Shown here piece after piece: positions 23,659-35,719 of a DNA stretch of 64,000 nucleotides; position 1 is the first letter of the stretch, and each line of letters starts with the position of its first letter. A program made the translations under genes and the position numbers. The DNA is from Acanthochromis polyacanthus (lineage: Eukaryota; Chordata; Actinopteri; Pomacentridae), in NCBI RefSeq assembly GCF_021347895.1, contig NC_067113.1, positions 40,649,474 through 40,713,473 of the forward strand, read 5' to 3'. The notes under the pieces were generated by a model, which did no database searches, had not been told where the DNA came from, and saw only the letters and a list, made by a program, of their open reading frames with translations.

Positions 23659-24182
23659 TAAACTAATCGTGACGTCACCCGTTGGTTTCAACGCCGAGAA
23701 AATGAAGCCCGGATTTTGCTACTTCCTGGTCGCCGTTTTGGATTTTTTGGAGCCAGTGACGTAAAAAGCGTCATCAAACAGGCTGGACCGGAGAGCAACG
23801 AGGGGCAGGATTGGCTGAGGACTCTCTTATCCCGCCCACATTTTACCGCAGAGGCTTCTGTTGCTGTCTATCAAGTATAGCCACGCCCCCTGGCTCCGCC
23901 AACTTTAACAATTTATTTAAAATTCAATATTGATTTATTTTGAGATCGGCCACCTGATCTCTCATTTTGACCATGAAAACTAACGGGAAAAAAATCCTGA
24001 GCTGTAGAACATCAGTCTATCAAATTTTATTTTTTCCAAAAATGAATTGGGGTCTATGGAGAAAAAGCTTCTTGGAGCCAACCCTAGCAGACGGTGTGAT
24101 ATTGCAAGTTTTTGACACTTCCAGGTGGGCTTCAATTCTGGAGCCAGATGCTACGTCCACTATATATACAGTCTATGGTTGT
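23659..24182. repeat. Dispersed fish repeat, TGACGTCACCC to ACAGTCTATGG
   Basis: Contains segments I recognise as recurrent in fish genomes: CGTGACGTCACCCGTTGGTTTC, TTGGATTTTTTGGAGCCAGTGACG, CCACGCCCCCTGGCTCCGCC, and the end CACTATATATACAGTCTATGG. Recognition is from general memory of this repeat. No termini or duplication were established. Confidence 0.5.
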
Positions 24183-24968
24183 AAATGAGCGTGGGTCACC
24201 TTGCCACTCCCTCTCCATCTGTGGGCCTCCAGAGGTGGGTGTGATGCTGAACCCCACATGGACCTGGGTGCTCTGCTCACAGCATGTCACTGGAGGTAAT
24301 AGAAAGGATTTAAAGGCTTTTTCTGCCTCCGCGTCTCCCTGTGTTGATGAATGGTTCCAGTGCACATGAAGGAGGCATTCTGAACAGAAGACCACTCTGA
24401 GATGCCTTCTAAAGTAAACCAAAGGGTTGGAACCGTTAAGGTCGCAGGCCTAAGCTGAATTTTTGTGTTAAAATTTGCCTTCTATTAGAGCCAGACTTGA
24501 ACCCACTGGAATAATGCATCTAATTGTTGAATAAAAATGCAAAAAAAAAAAAGTTTATCACACAGTGTGGTACAGAAAATATCACTAGTTGACTTCAGCA
24601 TTATTATTTTTTCCACAATGTGTGCCCAAAGATGTGACGGCTTCATTTTTTCCTCACATCTTTCAATTCACCCATAATCAGAGACTGTTTCATCAACAAC
24701 AACAGTGAGGCTCTTATCTTTAACATTTCTTAACATATTGTCATTCAAACATAGCATCAAATTTCAGTGTGTGAAAAGCAACATGCTGGAAAAGGGTCAA
24801 TGGGGATTTTTACAAACATTTTATCTGGCAAAGTGTTGAACATGTCAAGCTGATATTTCACAAATATCTTTGCAAACATCCATATTTTGTGCTATAAAAT
24901 TTCTGGCAATTCAAAGAGTTGAGCAGGAATTTAGTGTTGGACTGCAAAAACCTCTCAAGGCTCTAGAG

Positions 24969-25588
24969 CAGGGGTGTTAAACATGCAGCCCACGGGCCAA
25001 AACTGGCCATCCAGAGGGTTAAATTACAGAGAAGACATTAACCACAGATTGTACTTTTTTGTTGTAGTTTGTTTTGTGTCATCATGTGTTGCTTTATTCA
25101 TTGTTTTTGCTACTTTTTTGACAAATATTTTCTCTTTGTTTTTTTTCGTTTGTCTCTTTCTGTCATTTTGCTTCTTGCTTTTGTCATTTTGTGTCTGATG
25201 TTTGTAATACTCTATCTTGTTTTTTTTAATCTTTTTTTTGCCTGACTTTTGTTGTTTTGATCATAAAGTAAAATACTAGATTGTGCAGTTCTGTGACTAA
25301 ATGTTTTGTGCCTTTGTAGAAACACTGATCTGTAACTTTTAATGTGTAAATGAGAATCTGAAGCATAATGTTGAAATTGAATTTATTTTTCTTCAGAAAT
25401 TTCAGGTTGTTCTTAATGTTTTAGATAATTCATTTAATGTGGATATTTTCAGAATGTCCTTTTTTTACGCTAAAACAAAGGAATGATTTGGAGTTGTGGT
25501 TATTTATCGGTTATTACGCTTTGATTTTACTGGTTAGGCGCACTGGAGATCAAATTGGGCTGAATTTAAAATGAGTTTGACACTTCTA
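24969..25588 (+). mobile_element. hAT-like MITE (CAGGGGTGTCAAAC family), second copy
   Basis: Begins CAGGGGTGTTAAACATGCAG and ends GAGTTTGACACTTCTA. Flanking 8-mers are CTCTAGAG (24961-24968) and ATCTAAAC (25589-25596), consistent with an aged nTCTARAn duplication. Orientation is opposite to the copy at 21997-23119. Confidence 0.75.
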
Positions 25589-26217
25589 ATCTAAACAAAA
25601 TCATGATTTAAATTCAGAACTACTTGACTGAAAAATAAGTCAACAAGATAAGGAATCCTTAAGCTTTGGCTCTTCTGTGCTACAAACATAAGTTGGTTTT
25701 GATTGAAGTACTAGCATATGACTAGTTATGTAATAAAGTGGAGGTTGGGAGCAGATCAAGACATCACAAGACAAACCTGAGGATGATTAACAGGAGAGAC
25801 GAACAGAAAGCATTTTTGCAAGGCAATATGTACATAAACGTCTGACCCGCCTCTCATCTATTCCATCTTTTAATCATTCATCTATTCAGGCCTCCAGAAA
25901 GCATTCTAAAGCCATAACTGAACTCATCACACCTTCCTTAATAAAAAGACTGTCCTCCAGGTGAAAGAGGGATCCTCAGCTCCACTTCCTCCCTCCCCCT
26001 GGTGGCCCTGGCCCCTTTCTCCTGCTCATTTATCCTCCTCCATCCAAAGCCTTGGCACCAAATGCTGATTCAAACCTATCCGGGTCCTCCCCAGAGAAAC
26101 ATCCAACCACAGGTGCAGGGACGCCGCTGCTTCATTAAGCCTGGCCGCGCCGACAGCTACTCCGTGTGCTACTTTTAGCCGATTTAGTTTCCGTATCTTC
26201 AAGCAGTTTCTTTTTTT

Positions 26218-26302
26218 AACCTCTTAAGCCCTGGCCATATTTTCAGAAAAAAAACGCCGGGATTTCTTCGGCTCACCCGTGGGCCGACCGGGCTTAAGAT
26301 AG
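26218..26302. repeat. Short inverted repeat, CTCTTAAGCCC...CCGGGCTTAAG
   Basis: CTTAAGCCC at the left and GGGCTTAAG at the right enclose a GC-rich core (CGCCGGGATTTC, ACCCGTGGGCCGACC). It resembles a very short MITE with TTAA inside each end, but the family is not recognised. Confidence 0.4.
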
Positions 26303-27395
26303 ACACCTGCACTTACTCTGCAAGGCTTCGTCTGTGTTTGCTCCTGCAACATTCATCACTTCTGTTCGAGGGCCATTTAGGTCTATGTCGGCTCTCGCAC
26401 TCGTTTGACTGGTATGACTACAAGACTAACGCAGAGAGGAGCATCCTGCTGGGAGAAGACGCTACAGACAGTCAAGGAGGAGCATTCCGGAAAGTTCTGC
26501 ACATTCAAATTAAGATGAAGCATCTAATTTGTGTTTATGTTTCACCCTGTTGTTGTTGTTGTTGGTGTGAAGTGATGATGTCAGACTGGGCAGGTAACAT
26601 GAATCAGTGCGGATGGAATGACAATCACTACGTCTGCCAATAACATGACCTTTTCTTATGACAGCAGAAAGTACTTGGACACCATGTCTTTTTACTTTAT
26701 TACTGTCTGTCAGTTTGGTACAGACTTAAAAGGACTGCCAGAAAAGTTTGTTCAGATATCAGTGATTCCAAGAAAAAAAAAAAACTCAGAGAACTTTTGA
26801 TTTAGTGGCACCCACACAAGCAAAATGTCCCATTTATGCTGAGAAATGGCTCCAAATCTAATAAATGGACTGTCAAAAGCTTGTACAGACATCCATGGCT
26901 CCCTGACAATGCAGGAATCTGGTGATTAGCTGGCTTATTTGTGGTTTTAATTAACTTTCTTGACAAGCATTGAGTAGATGGCGAAGAAATGTAGCGCTTA
27001 CTTTCATACTCTCCTAAGGATTAACTGAAAGATTTTCTTATGTTTATCCACTGACTGAACATTAAACATTCATTCAGAACAGCCATGCCCAGCTTTAGGT
27101 CTTAGTGCCACTCAAACTGGTGAGTTATCAAAATCTACCACAGGTACATTTCTCTTAAACAGGGGAACTAAACTGGCTACAAAAGGCTGTAAACACCTTT
27201 ATTTCTGTTGTAAAGTTGTTCATTTTAACATGGGGGTCTACAGGGAATGACTCGCTTTTGGTACCAGACTCTAGTGGTCATTCAAGGAACTGCAATCTTT
27301 CATCAAATACGGACATGGCCACTCTGACGTCTCCCGCTACTTTGTGGACTGCTGTTTGGGATCCTCGTCAAGAAGAAAGGAACGATAATTGCTTC

Positions 27396-27862
27396 AACAA
27401 GGTATGCGGCGGGGATATGTGACGATTGTTGCATGTCTGTCTGCCTGTCCGTCTGTCTGTTTGCAACATTACTCAAAAACGGACGAACGGATTTAGATGA
27501 AATTTTCAGGGAAGGTCAGAAATTTCACAAAGACCAAGTGATTGTGGCAGAGATGTGGCTTATAATCTGAATCCACGGATTTGTTAAAGATTTCTGTCTC
27601 CTTGTGAGATAGCGGCATGACGTCACTGTAACTATGACGACAAGTGAACACTACGTCAGCTGCCTGCTGATGATCACATGATTGTGATCCTACTACAAAT
27701 CCACCGCTGTGGACTTGGAGACTTTGTTGGAAATGATACAAGGAACGATAGATTAAATTGTGGGGGTGTTTCAGAGCCCCATCAATTCCCGCTGCCCGCT
27801 ACATATTTAGGCCACGTAATTCGGTATCCGTGCATAACGTACACATTTGTGCTCAGCGGAAG
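27396..27862 (+). repeat. Dispersed repeat with (GTCT)n head, copy 1
   Basis: Contains CGGGGATATGTGACGATTG, a GTCTGTCTGCCTGTCCGTCTG run, AACATTACTCAAAAACGGAC, GATGAAATTTTCAGGGAAGG, CCACGGATTTGTTAAAGATT, TGCCTGCTGATGATCACATG and ATTAAATTGTGGGGGTGTTTC. The same blocks appear in reverse order and orientation at 39045-39475. No transposase or reverse transcriptase sequence is visible. Confidence 0.8.
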
Positions 27863-29801
27863 GTAATATTTTATTTAAGATTTCATCCGTTGCTTTGGTA
27901 GAGTACTGCCCTCTTGGGAGTGCTTTTCCTGTTTCTGAATGAATCAAAGGGAGCTTTTTGCCGCCAGCCCCTAGTGGCACTCGGTGGTATCACACTTTAA
28001 GGCACTTCCACATTAGCTTCACTTTTCAGAACTGGTTGCTATGTGTCCACCTTTTAATGCAGTCAATGGCACATCTCTACTGGTTTCACTTACCACTTCT
28101 TTATAACAAGCTAAATAATTTTAAATCCTTTTAAATGCAATTCATAAAAAAAAAACCCTGCAGAATCCACATCTGAAAATAGCCTCAGCTGTACTTATAG
28201 CAATGGAAGATTATACACATAATTAGCATGTGTGCTGAATGGTGAAGTTACAACTCAGCCACGTAAGCCACCAATCACTATTTCCAGCAAACCTGTGAGT
28301 GTGATTTATTGTCCCCCCGAGGAGGCAAATCAATAGCAGGACTCCATACTGTACGTCTCAAAACGTCCAAGCCGAGTTGTATGCATGATATATTACATTT
28401 TACAACAGTTCAACGGGATCAAGCGATAAAATCAAAGGCTAACATTTGTGGAAAACACAGCCGAAGGTAGAGGTGCTCAGCTGGACTCCCTCTCTCTCCT
28501 CCACACACTGACTGACAACATCAACAATATAAAGAGATTTACATCCTTGCAGCGGCTGTTTATCTGCTGAGAAGGAAGCATACAGCAATCCCCTCGCCTC
28601 AGACCACGTCTTTATATCACAGCCTCCTCAAAGTGCCTGAAACTGCAGAAAGAGAGAGATTCAGGGAAGGCACAGCTCCCACGCTGCCCTCCCATCATGC
28701 CTCTGCACTTACAGAGCCATACTACTAGTCTGTGTTACGGACGTAAACGGAGGAGGAGGAGGAGGACGACTGCAAAGAGCAGAAGCACATCTTCTGAGCA
28801 TTTAAAGATTTATAGAGACCTGCAACAGGAGACAAGAGGAAGGAAGGAAGGAAGCACGTGTAAAAACAACGGTAAAAACACGCAGGGGCGCGAAGAAAAG
28901 GAAAAGGTTGCAGTTGTGGCTGTAAGCATGTTGCCAAGGCAGGTGTAAGAACACAGAAGTCAGAAGAGGGACTTTCTAAACCTTCCTTGTTACGAAACAC
29001 ATCAACACGTCAGAGGATGAGCGGCAAAAGAAAACGAAAGCAGCCGCGTGCGACTTCAGGTCAGAAGTAAAACACATTGAGGCGGCATCTGATCGCTTTG
29101 TGAAGCCAACCAAACGTACACAAATGAGCACACAGTCGCGAACACTTAGATGGCACTGATAAGAACGAAATATAGGCCATCCCCTGATGATAATTAGAGC
29201 TCTTTTTGTGATCCCGATTTAGCGTCGGCACCTCTCGTTTCGTCTCATATCCGAGACTGTGACATTCACAAGGTAGAAAATCAAAACACATTCCCATGAG
29301 TGTGTTTTATGTTGAGCTATTTCTAAATCAAACAGTAACAAACTATAATCCCATAACCTCTGATTGCTTCTCACAGCTGCCTCTGATTAAATTCAGTGTA
29401 AAAGTTGTCTAATTTATCGATACAAATCACTAGAACATGTTTTTCCCCCCATGAGGATGCTCCATTAAAGGTCTCATGTTGTGCCTCTTCACAGTAAATT
29501 AATCTCACATAATTCCTGGACATGTCTTTTAAATCTTTCGGCTCAAAACGCTATACAAATGCTTAACTTCACCATGACTGTATAACCTCTTGTTCTGATC
29601 AGGCTGTGTCAGCATCTGAAGCTTTAAATGCAGCTGTCCACGCCTCCTTCAGGAAGAAAACTCTCTATGTGTCTATGATTAACAGTAGAGGAAATCAGTT
29701 GAGTCTGAGTGTGTGAGACCAGGACTTTATCCGAGTGATCATCTGACATGCAAATATTACTGAATTGTGGTGAGTTTCAGTAGTTTTGTAAAGCAGAGCA
29801 G

Positions 29802-30037
29802 CGGTCAAGCCTGAAATTATCCATACCCCTATCAAATTTTGACTTAAAGTTACTTTTAAATGTAAATAAAAAGCTGAGAAATGTATATTTTCCACAATGA
29901 TGCCTCTTGTATATGATCTTATTAATTTTTGGGAAGCACCTGTATCATTTCCAATCAAAAACAAAAATTTGCTGGTTGAATAAAAGTAACTTTAAGTCAA
30001 TGTTTGCTAGGCGTATGAATAATTTCAGGCTTGACTG
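29802..30037. mobile_element. Tc1/mariner-type MITE
   Basis: The termini GTCAAGCCTGAAATTAT (29804) and ATAATTTCAGGCTTGAC (ends 30035) are perfect inverted copies. They continue inward with TGACTTAAAGTTACTTTTA and AAAAGTAACTTTAAGTCA. At about 235 bp the interior lacks any transposase. The CAGTCAAGCCTGAAATTAT terminus is familiar from fish Tc1-like elements. Confidence 0.8.
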
Positions 30038-31860
30038 CAGCTCTGAAGTGCCTGCTGGTTGACGTATCGTCCAAAACAAACTGCATTTCAGTCACTATTT
30101 TACTCTTGTTCTCTTGTCTGACAACACAAAGAGAAACTTATCTAAACGAGGAAGGATTTATGGGGAACTTGGCTGTAGTAAAATGCCGTTTATGTGAGCA
30201 CAGAGAGCAGGAGAGAAATCAAAACTAACGGTAGCAAGTGTGCACTTTGCTATCAAAAACAAAAGCAATCCACTGGGTTTTCAGGTCCTCGGATGCTGGG
30301 AGTGCATGAAGACTTTTGTGTTACGCTGTCTCACGGCCAACAGCAGAACATCTGATGCACTTTGAGACATTTTAGAGTCAGCAGAAGCAGCACATGTCAA
30401 CGGTTTATTTGGAAGTAGTGAGGGGGCAGCAATAAACAGAGCTGTTCGGGTATTGGTTCGTGGTGGTAACGTTGTCAAAATCTTACTGGCTTGTAAAGCT
30501 GACAGGCCAGGGAGGCTTGAGGAAAGGCAGAAGTAAACGTTTTTATGTCTTAACAGCTTTTCTTTTGCACCTCCAAGTTTATAACAACCACAAAATGCAA
30601 TAATAAAAATGGATTTTTACCATATAGAGCCTTTTATAATCCCATAGTCTGACTGTCACTATGTGCAATAGGAGATAGGTGAGCAGATACAAGACCGAGC
30701 TGTCCATTTTAAATATTTTGTTTTTTAGATTTAGGTTCTAAATCTCAATTAAATTCATTCCTGGGTTAATTGTGTGCATCCTCATGGCTCCTTCAACAGC
30801 AAAAAGAAATCAAGGTCTGATGTGAACACAAGCTGCAGCCCCACTTGCACATGCATGGTCGCCACAGTCAGCTGGGCTTCCCGTCATCTCAGTCAGACCC
30901 AGCAGCTCATTCAAACGGTTCGCCTCCACATGGCAAACCGCAGAGGCACATGTGAAAGCGGCGGTTCGGTGCTCTTACCGGCTCTCCTCTCAGCACCACC
31001 GGCTCCTCTTTCCACACAGCCGCCGGTGTTTATGGCCGCGACAGTTAGAAAACAATTTTACATCTTCACAAATCCGTACAAACGTTTTTTTCTCCCCCAT
31101 TTAGCTCCGTCAATTCACAAACAATACGGATGTGCCACTTCAGGTGATGCTTTTCAAAATAAAAGCGTAGGGGCTCTCCCAAATAACGGGAAACGACTAA
31201 GGCCTCTTTTCTTCAACAAGTGGTGGTTTGTTGTGGGAAAAAAGAAAAAGAGAGAATCACTATCATAATATCCAGAAACTAACAAACGGCTCACAGCCAC
31301 AAAAATATTAAAATAATTAAAACACAAAGGAGCAAATCCTCCACAAACACACATTTGCAGGTAGAATTTTACTTATTCTAGAGAGCAGTACGATGTACTT
31401 TTATTTTTTTATTTTTAAGGTTTTGAAAAGCTGAAAATTACAGTGAGTGACAGTATTAAAAACGGCCTCTCCAAATGATGAATCACTCAAAGATTCTAAA
31501 ACTAACATGGTACACTCAAGCAATTTACAAATGTATCCATGGTAGTTTCCAAATACTCATTAATCCAATAGGCCTGAGTGTAGTCTAAAGATAAGTTCAG
31601 GATTAAAGGCCATGTACCATCATAGCCCACGTAAGATTAAAGGTTGTACTTAAATCTTCAATAAAATGTAAACACCTTCAGTTTTTACATGAACTTTAAT
31701 CATATTTGCAGTTTTCCTTGAGGTACTGATCATGGCAGAATGGATTGAAACACAGCAGTATAAATATATGATTGCAGTGATTATAAAGTATTACTTTTTA
31801 AAAAATAATTTAAAGCTCATTTATTTTAAAAGCATTATTTTATGTTATTATTTTGAAGGC

Positions 31861-32580
31861 GGCTGTTTCTATTTCCGCTCTCCTCTGCTCTAATCGCCGC
31901 CAACTTGCCCGTCGCTGCTCCACGCTGACTGCGGCTCCCTCCGTCCCGCTGCCCGCCGCCCTGCTATCGGAGGCGGCTACAGCTCCGTGCTAACTCCCCC
32001 TCCTACTACCTCCTACACTCCTACGTTTACACGAAAACAAAACGAAGCAATAAAATAAAAAATAATTAAAAAAAAAAAAACGCCAAAGCGCCGTTACCGG
32101 GCGGGGGAGCCTTTCAGTGTGTGGATGCTCAGCCTCCCTCCGACAAAACCGGAGGAAGATGCTGCCTCGACTCACTGAATCCAAATTCAAAAGCCGAGAA
32201 ACGAAAAATGCTCATTTTGAAGAAAAAAAGAGAGAGAGACAGAAACATCGCCCTACCGTAGACATGGGTCGATGCGGCCGGTCCTTCCTCCTGCGGCTGT
32301 CTGAGAGGCTGTACGGTGCAGCAGCTGCGGTGTCTTTGCCTCCTCCCACCGGCCGCCCCTGGGCTCTGGCTGCTCGGTATACTTCCACCGACTGAAAAAG
32401 CCCGGCTCCAGCGCAGCCGCCTGCCCGACGTCTGCAGACTCCGGCAGCTCGACGATGCCGCACAGATATGAGACCGTCGGCGGCCCGAGACTCCGCCCCC
32501 ACAGCCCCCCTCCGCCGGTACATGCCGTTCTACCGGAGCGCCACGCCGGACTTCATTCAAAAATATGGGAAGTCTGCGCG
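31861..32580 (-). promoter_or_regulatory. CpG-rich island, candidate far1 promoter and exon 1
   Basis: A sharply GC- and CpG-rich patch (for example CCGCCCCTGGGC, CTCCGCCCCCACAGC, GCGCAGCCGCCTGCCCGACG) stands between AT-rich flanks, with GC-box-like CCGCCCC motifs. Vertebrate housekeeping promoters look like this. It is the only such island upstream of far1, so I infer it serves far1. A good minus-strand donor, ATTCA|GTGAGTCG, lies at 32176/32175. A plus-strand frame starting at 32264 (MGRCGRSFLL..) has no support as a gene. The assignment is inference. Confidence 0.45.
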
Positions 32581-32969
32581 GGTCGCTTCACACGTGAAAT
32601 GCCGCTCTTTGTTTACAAATGGGAAGTTGAACTTTTCACCAGAATGATCAAAATAGTAAATTCGGCAAACACCACACACAGAACAGTTTATTCCCTTCTG
32701 ACCAACGCTTAAAATGAGGATGTTGGTTTGTGTTAACATTTAGAGAACACCACAGAAATCTACAAGGTCATTCTGAACAGCTCAGAAAGGAAATAAAGTC
32801 ATCCTTCACTAGAATTATGAAAGGCCAGAATTAAACTGTAGATGACACAAGCTGGAATCATCATTCAGTTGAAAGTGGAAGTAAGAAGTGTGGATCTGAG
32901 CAGCTGGATTTTAACATCTGTAATAAGAAACTCCAAACACACGAATGGTAAACATTATGGCAGCAAAAG

Positions 32970-33830
32970 GTAGCCTTCAGGGAACTGTTTCTGGGTTTTC
33001 CTTGTTGTTGTTGTTTTAGCACTTTATATCCTTCATGAGGATCCTACCTAAAGGTTAACATTTGCTGGAGGTTATTATTCAAGTTAATATTTGCTCATTC
33101 AGGGAACCTTTAGGGAACCATTCAGGGAACAGCGTTTTGAAAGTTCCCTTTTTTTTTTTCTTTTTTAGCATTTTCAAGTCTTCCTAACAAATAATAACTG
33201 TCAGGGAAACTTCGGGGAACATTCAGGGAACAATGTTTTGTTACAGCTTTAAAATATCCTAAGCAAACAGGAACCTTCAGGGAACTATTCAGGGAAGAGT
33301 GACTTGAAAGTTCCCTTATTATCATTATTATTATTATTATTATTTGTTAAATACAGCACTTTAAAGCTTTCTCAGCCAAGAATAACCTCCAGGGATCCTT
33401 CTGGGAATCTTAAGGGAACTGATCAGGGAACAGTGTATTGTTACAGCTAATTGTGTTTTTGCACTTCCCAGCGAATAATAACTATCAGGGAAACTCCGGG
33501 GAAAATTCGGGGAACATTCGGGGAACTGTGGTTTGTTTACGGTTAGGTTTGTAGCAGTTTAAAGACTCAAAGTTCCCTGAAAATTAATCTTTGTTTTCAA
33601 GGAAAATGTGTTTGTTAGCTGCTTTTCCATTTCCTCACCCCCCTCAGCCAACAGTAACTTTTGGAGAACCTTAAGAAAACACTGAGGGAACCTTCAGGGA
33701 TTTGTGTTTTGTTACAGCTACTTTTCTCCTAAGTAAACCTGAACATTCCCTGGAAGTTCCCCTAAATTTATTCTGACATTAAATGTGACATTCAGGGAAC
33801 CTATAAGGAAATGTTCCCTGAAAGTTTCTA
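32970..33830. repeat. Degenerate tandem array dense in TTCNNNGAA motifs
   Basis: An imperfect 110-150-bp unit recurs. Each unit has CAGGGAAC clusters, a GTTTTGTTACAGCT block, an AGCACTTT or TTTAAAG block, and AACAAATAATAACT or variants. Within it I count 13 matches to TTCNNNGAA (starts 32976, 33098, 33121, 33211, 33222, 33276, 33288, 33399, 33506, 33517, 33573, 33791, 33814). It lies about 400 bp beyond the CpG island and is non-coding. Function is unknown. Confidence 0.75.
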
Positions 33831-34497
33831 AGGAGATCTGAAAAGTTTAGTTTTTCAAATTCAGTCTAGCTATTAAACGGCAAAACATCTGGCCATAGGT
33901 TTGATGAATTTGGTACACTGGTTTAAAGTCACTCCTTATTTCGTAAAGAAACAACTCAGATAACAGTGGTTTGGTTGGGAAATGACGCATCTCAGAAATA
34001 TCCATGAACTATTTCCAAGTCAATCCTTTGCGTCACGAATTTCATTCATGTCCGGTCAATGCCGTGATAAAGTTCAAGCATCTGCAAAATGATTTGAAAC
34101 ACGACACGACTTGTTCTATCTGCTGAAACAAGAGGTTCATTGATCCTCCTTAAAACAAACCCAGTGTTCATCATGTCAACACAGGCCCTTATTATTGATA
34201 CGCAGGGGAAGTTGGTAACCAAACCCTTATGTATAATTAAAGTTATCAAGTACCAGGCATCAAATATCACCATGTCAGCCCTTACATCCAGCCTGTTGCT
34301 GCAGGAATAATGGCAGCTCGAGCCATCATTGAACATCTTACAGCTATGATTGTGTGTGTTCCCCGGCACACGCTTTACAATAGGCTGTGCTAGTAAATCT
34401 TGGTTTAATAGTGAAAGTACAAAAGCAGAGCGACAAAGGGCAGAGCAGACAGTCCTGGGAATGTGTGATATGTGCGAAAATGTGAAGACAAAGCGAC

Positions 34498-34973
34498 TTA
34501 TCCCTCGTGTCGTCCTGCGGGTCAAAATGAAAATGTGGGGAAAAAAACACTGTTTTCACAATGAAACTTCTGATGTCCACATTTTCGACATTTGTGGGAA
34601 ATTTCTGAACATTTTTGGATGGAAGAAAGGACACGTTTAAAAAAAGTTTCTTAAGAACATTCACAAAAAATCACATGGAATTCGGTTGATTTTTTTGTGA
34701 ATGTTCTTAAAGAAAATGTTAGACTTTTTACTGACATATTTGGAATCACTTTAGATATTTTTAGGATTTTTTTGGAAGATTTTTGCTCATTTTTTGAAAT
34801 ATTTACAAGAATTTTCTTGCCAAATTCGGGGGATTTTTAAAATAAAACTTTTAAGGGAAACTTTTAAGGAATTATTTGATTTTGCAAATTTTCAGAAATT
34901 TGGGGGATTTTTTTTTTCAGACAAGGAAACAATATTTTTTGGTGCCCGTAAGTGAAGACAACAGGAGGGTTAA
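34498..34973 (-). mobile_element. piggyBac-like MITE
   Basis: CCCTCGTGTCGTCCTGCGGG at the left (bordered by TTAT, a mutated TTAA) and GAAGACAACAGGAGGGTTAA at the right. It contains the central fold-back AAAAAATCACATGGAATTCGG / GATTTTTTTGTGAATG and the standard flanking blocks. Confidence 0.85.
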
Positions 34974-35719
34974 AGACACTGTGTCAGGATGAATAAGAGC
35001 AGCCTGCAAACTGGGCTTTGACCCACAAACCTCATAGTGGCCCGAACATGCTGACAGGGGAGGCTGAGTGACAGGATAGTCAGCCTCTTTTCTTTCAAAA
35101 TAAAAGGCGCACAGGAGCAGGACAACCTTTATCTGCCTCTGGTAATCCTTGTTGTGCAACCTATTCTCTTTTTCTGTGTTTTCCTCAGAGGCCAGCTCTC
35201 TGCAGTGATCCGGGCCGTTGCTTTTTGCTGATGTTTTACAGATGCTGCTGGAATAGATCTCACGGCGTGGTGCATGCTCAGGACTTTCCAGGGTTGGACG
35301 TTTTTCTCCCAAACGAGCTGCTTGTTTTTCCTACTGCTCCTGGAAAAACTGCCCCACCTAACATGGAGGGAGCAGACCTTTCCTGTTTTGTGAGTCTGCC
35401 TCTCTGGATTCCTATGAAAGGGGTGAGATAAAGGAGGAAGCTGCTTTTAATGAGCCAAACAACACCAGTATGAATGAAGTGATGCTGTTTAAGTTTTCAT
35501 GAAGGATGAACTCGTTGCACTTGTCTTTGCACTGCAATCATTCCATTGCCGATGAGATGCTACGGAATGAAGAGGTGGAGGAGGTAAAACCATCCATCAA
35601 ACCCTGCTGCTAAAATCTGAGTCATCGCTGCTGTCAATTACATTAGTGTGTGTGTGTCGGATACACATCAGAGCAGTGTGTGGAGATCTAAGCCCTGCTG
35701 GTAAACAGTCATCTGTAGC

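Larger units (their letters stand above)
3396..31860 (-). other. far1: Putative far1 intron 1, repeat-rich
   Basis: Inferred, not shown: the interval between the acceptor of the far1 start-codon exon and the CpG-rich island near 32 kb. I found no coding exon, RNA gene or conserved protein frame on either strand in these 28 kb. Recognisable content is transposons, SINEs and simple repeats, listed individually. Unique-looking stretches with nothing recognised include 4755-6070, 7290-10119, 14343-15212, 16840-21988, 25600-27395 and 30040-31860. Confidence 0.4.

Noticed and set aside
30774..31268. 164-codon plus-strand frame
   Set aside because: Opens on a non-ATG codon, contains no known domain and lies in AT-rich sequence near a CpG island. 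No support as a gene.
32264..32395. Short plus-strand frame MGRCGRSFLLRLSERLYG.. in the CpG island, resembling a mitochondrial targeting peptide
   Set aside because: Arg/Leu/Ala-rich peptides arise readily from GC-rich DNA. It ends in a stop with no convincing donor or downstream exon.
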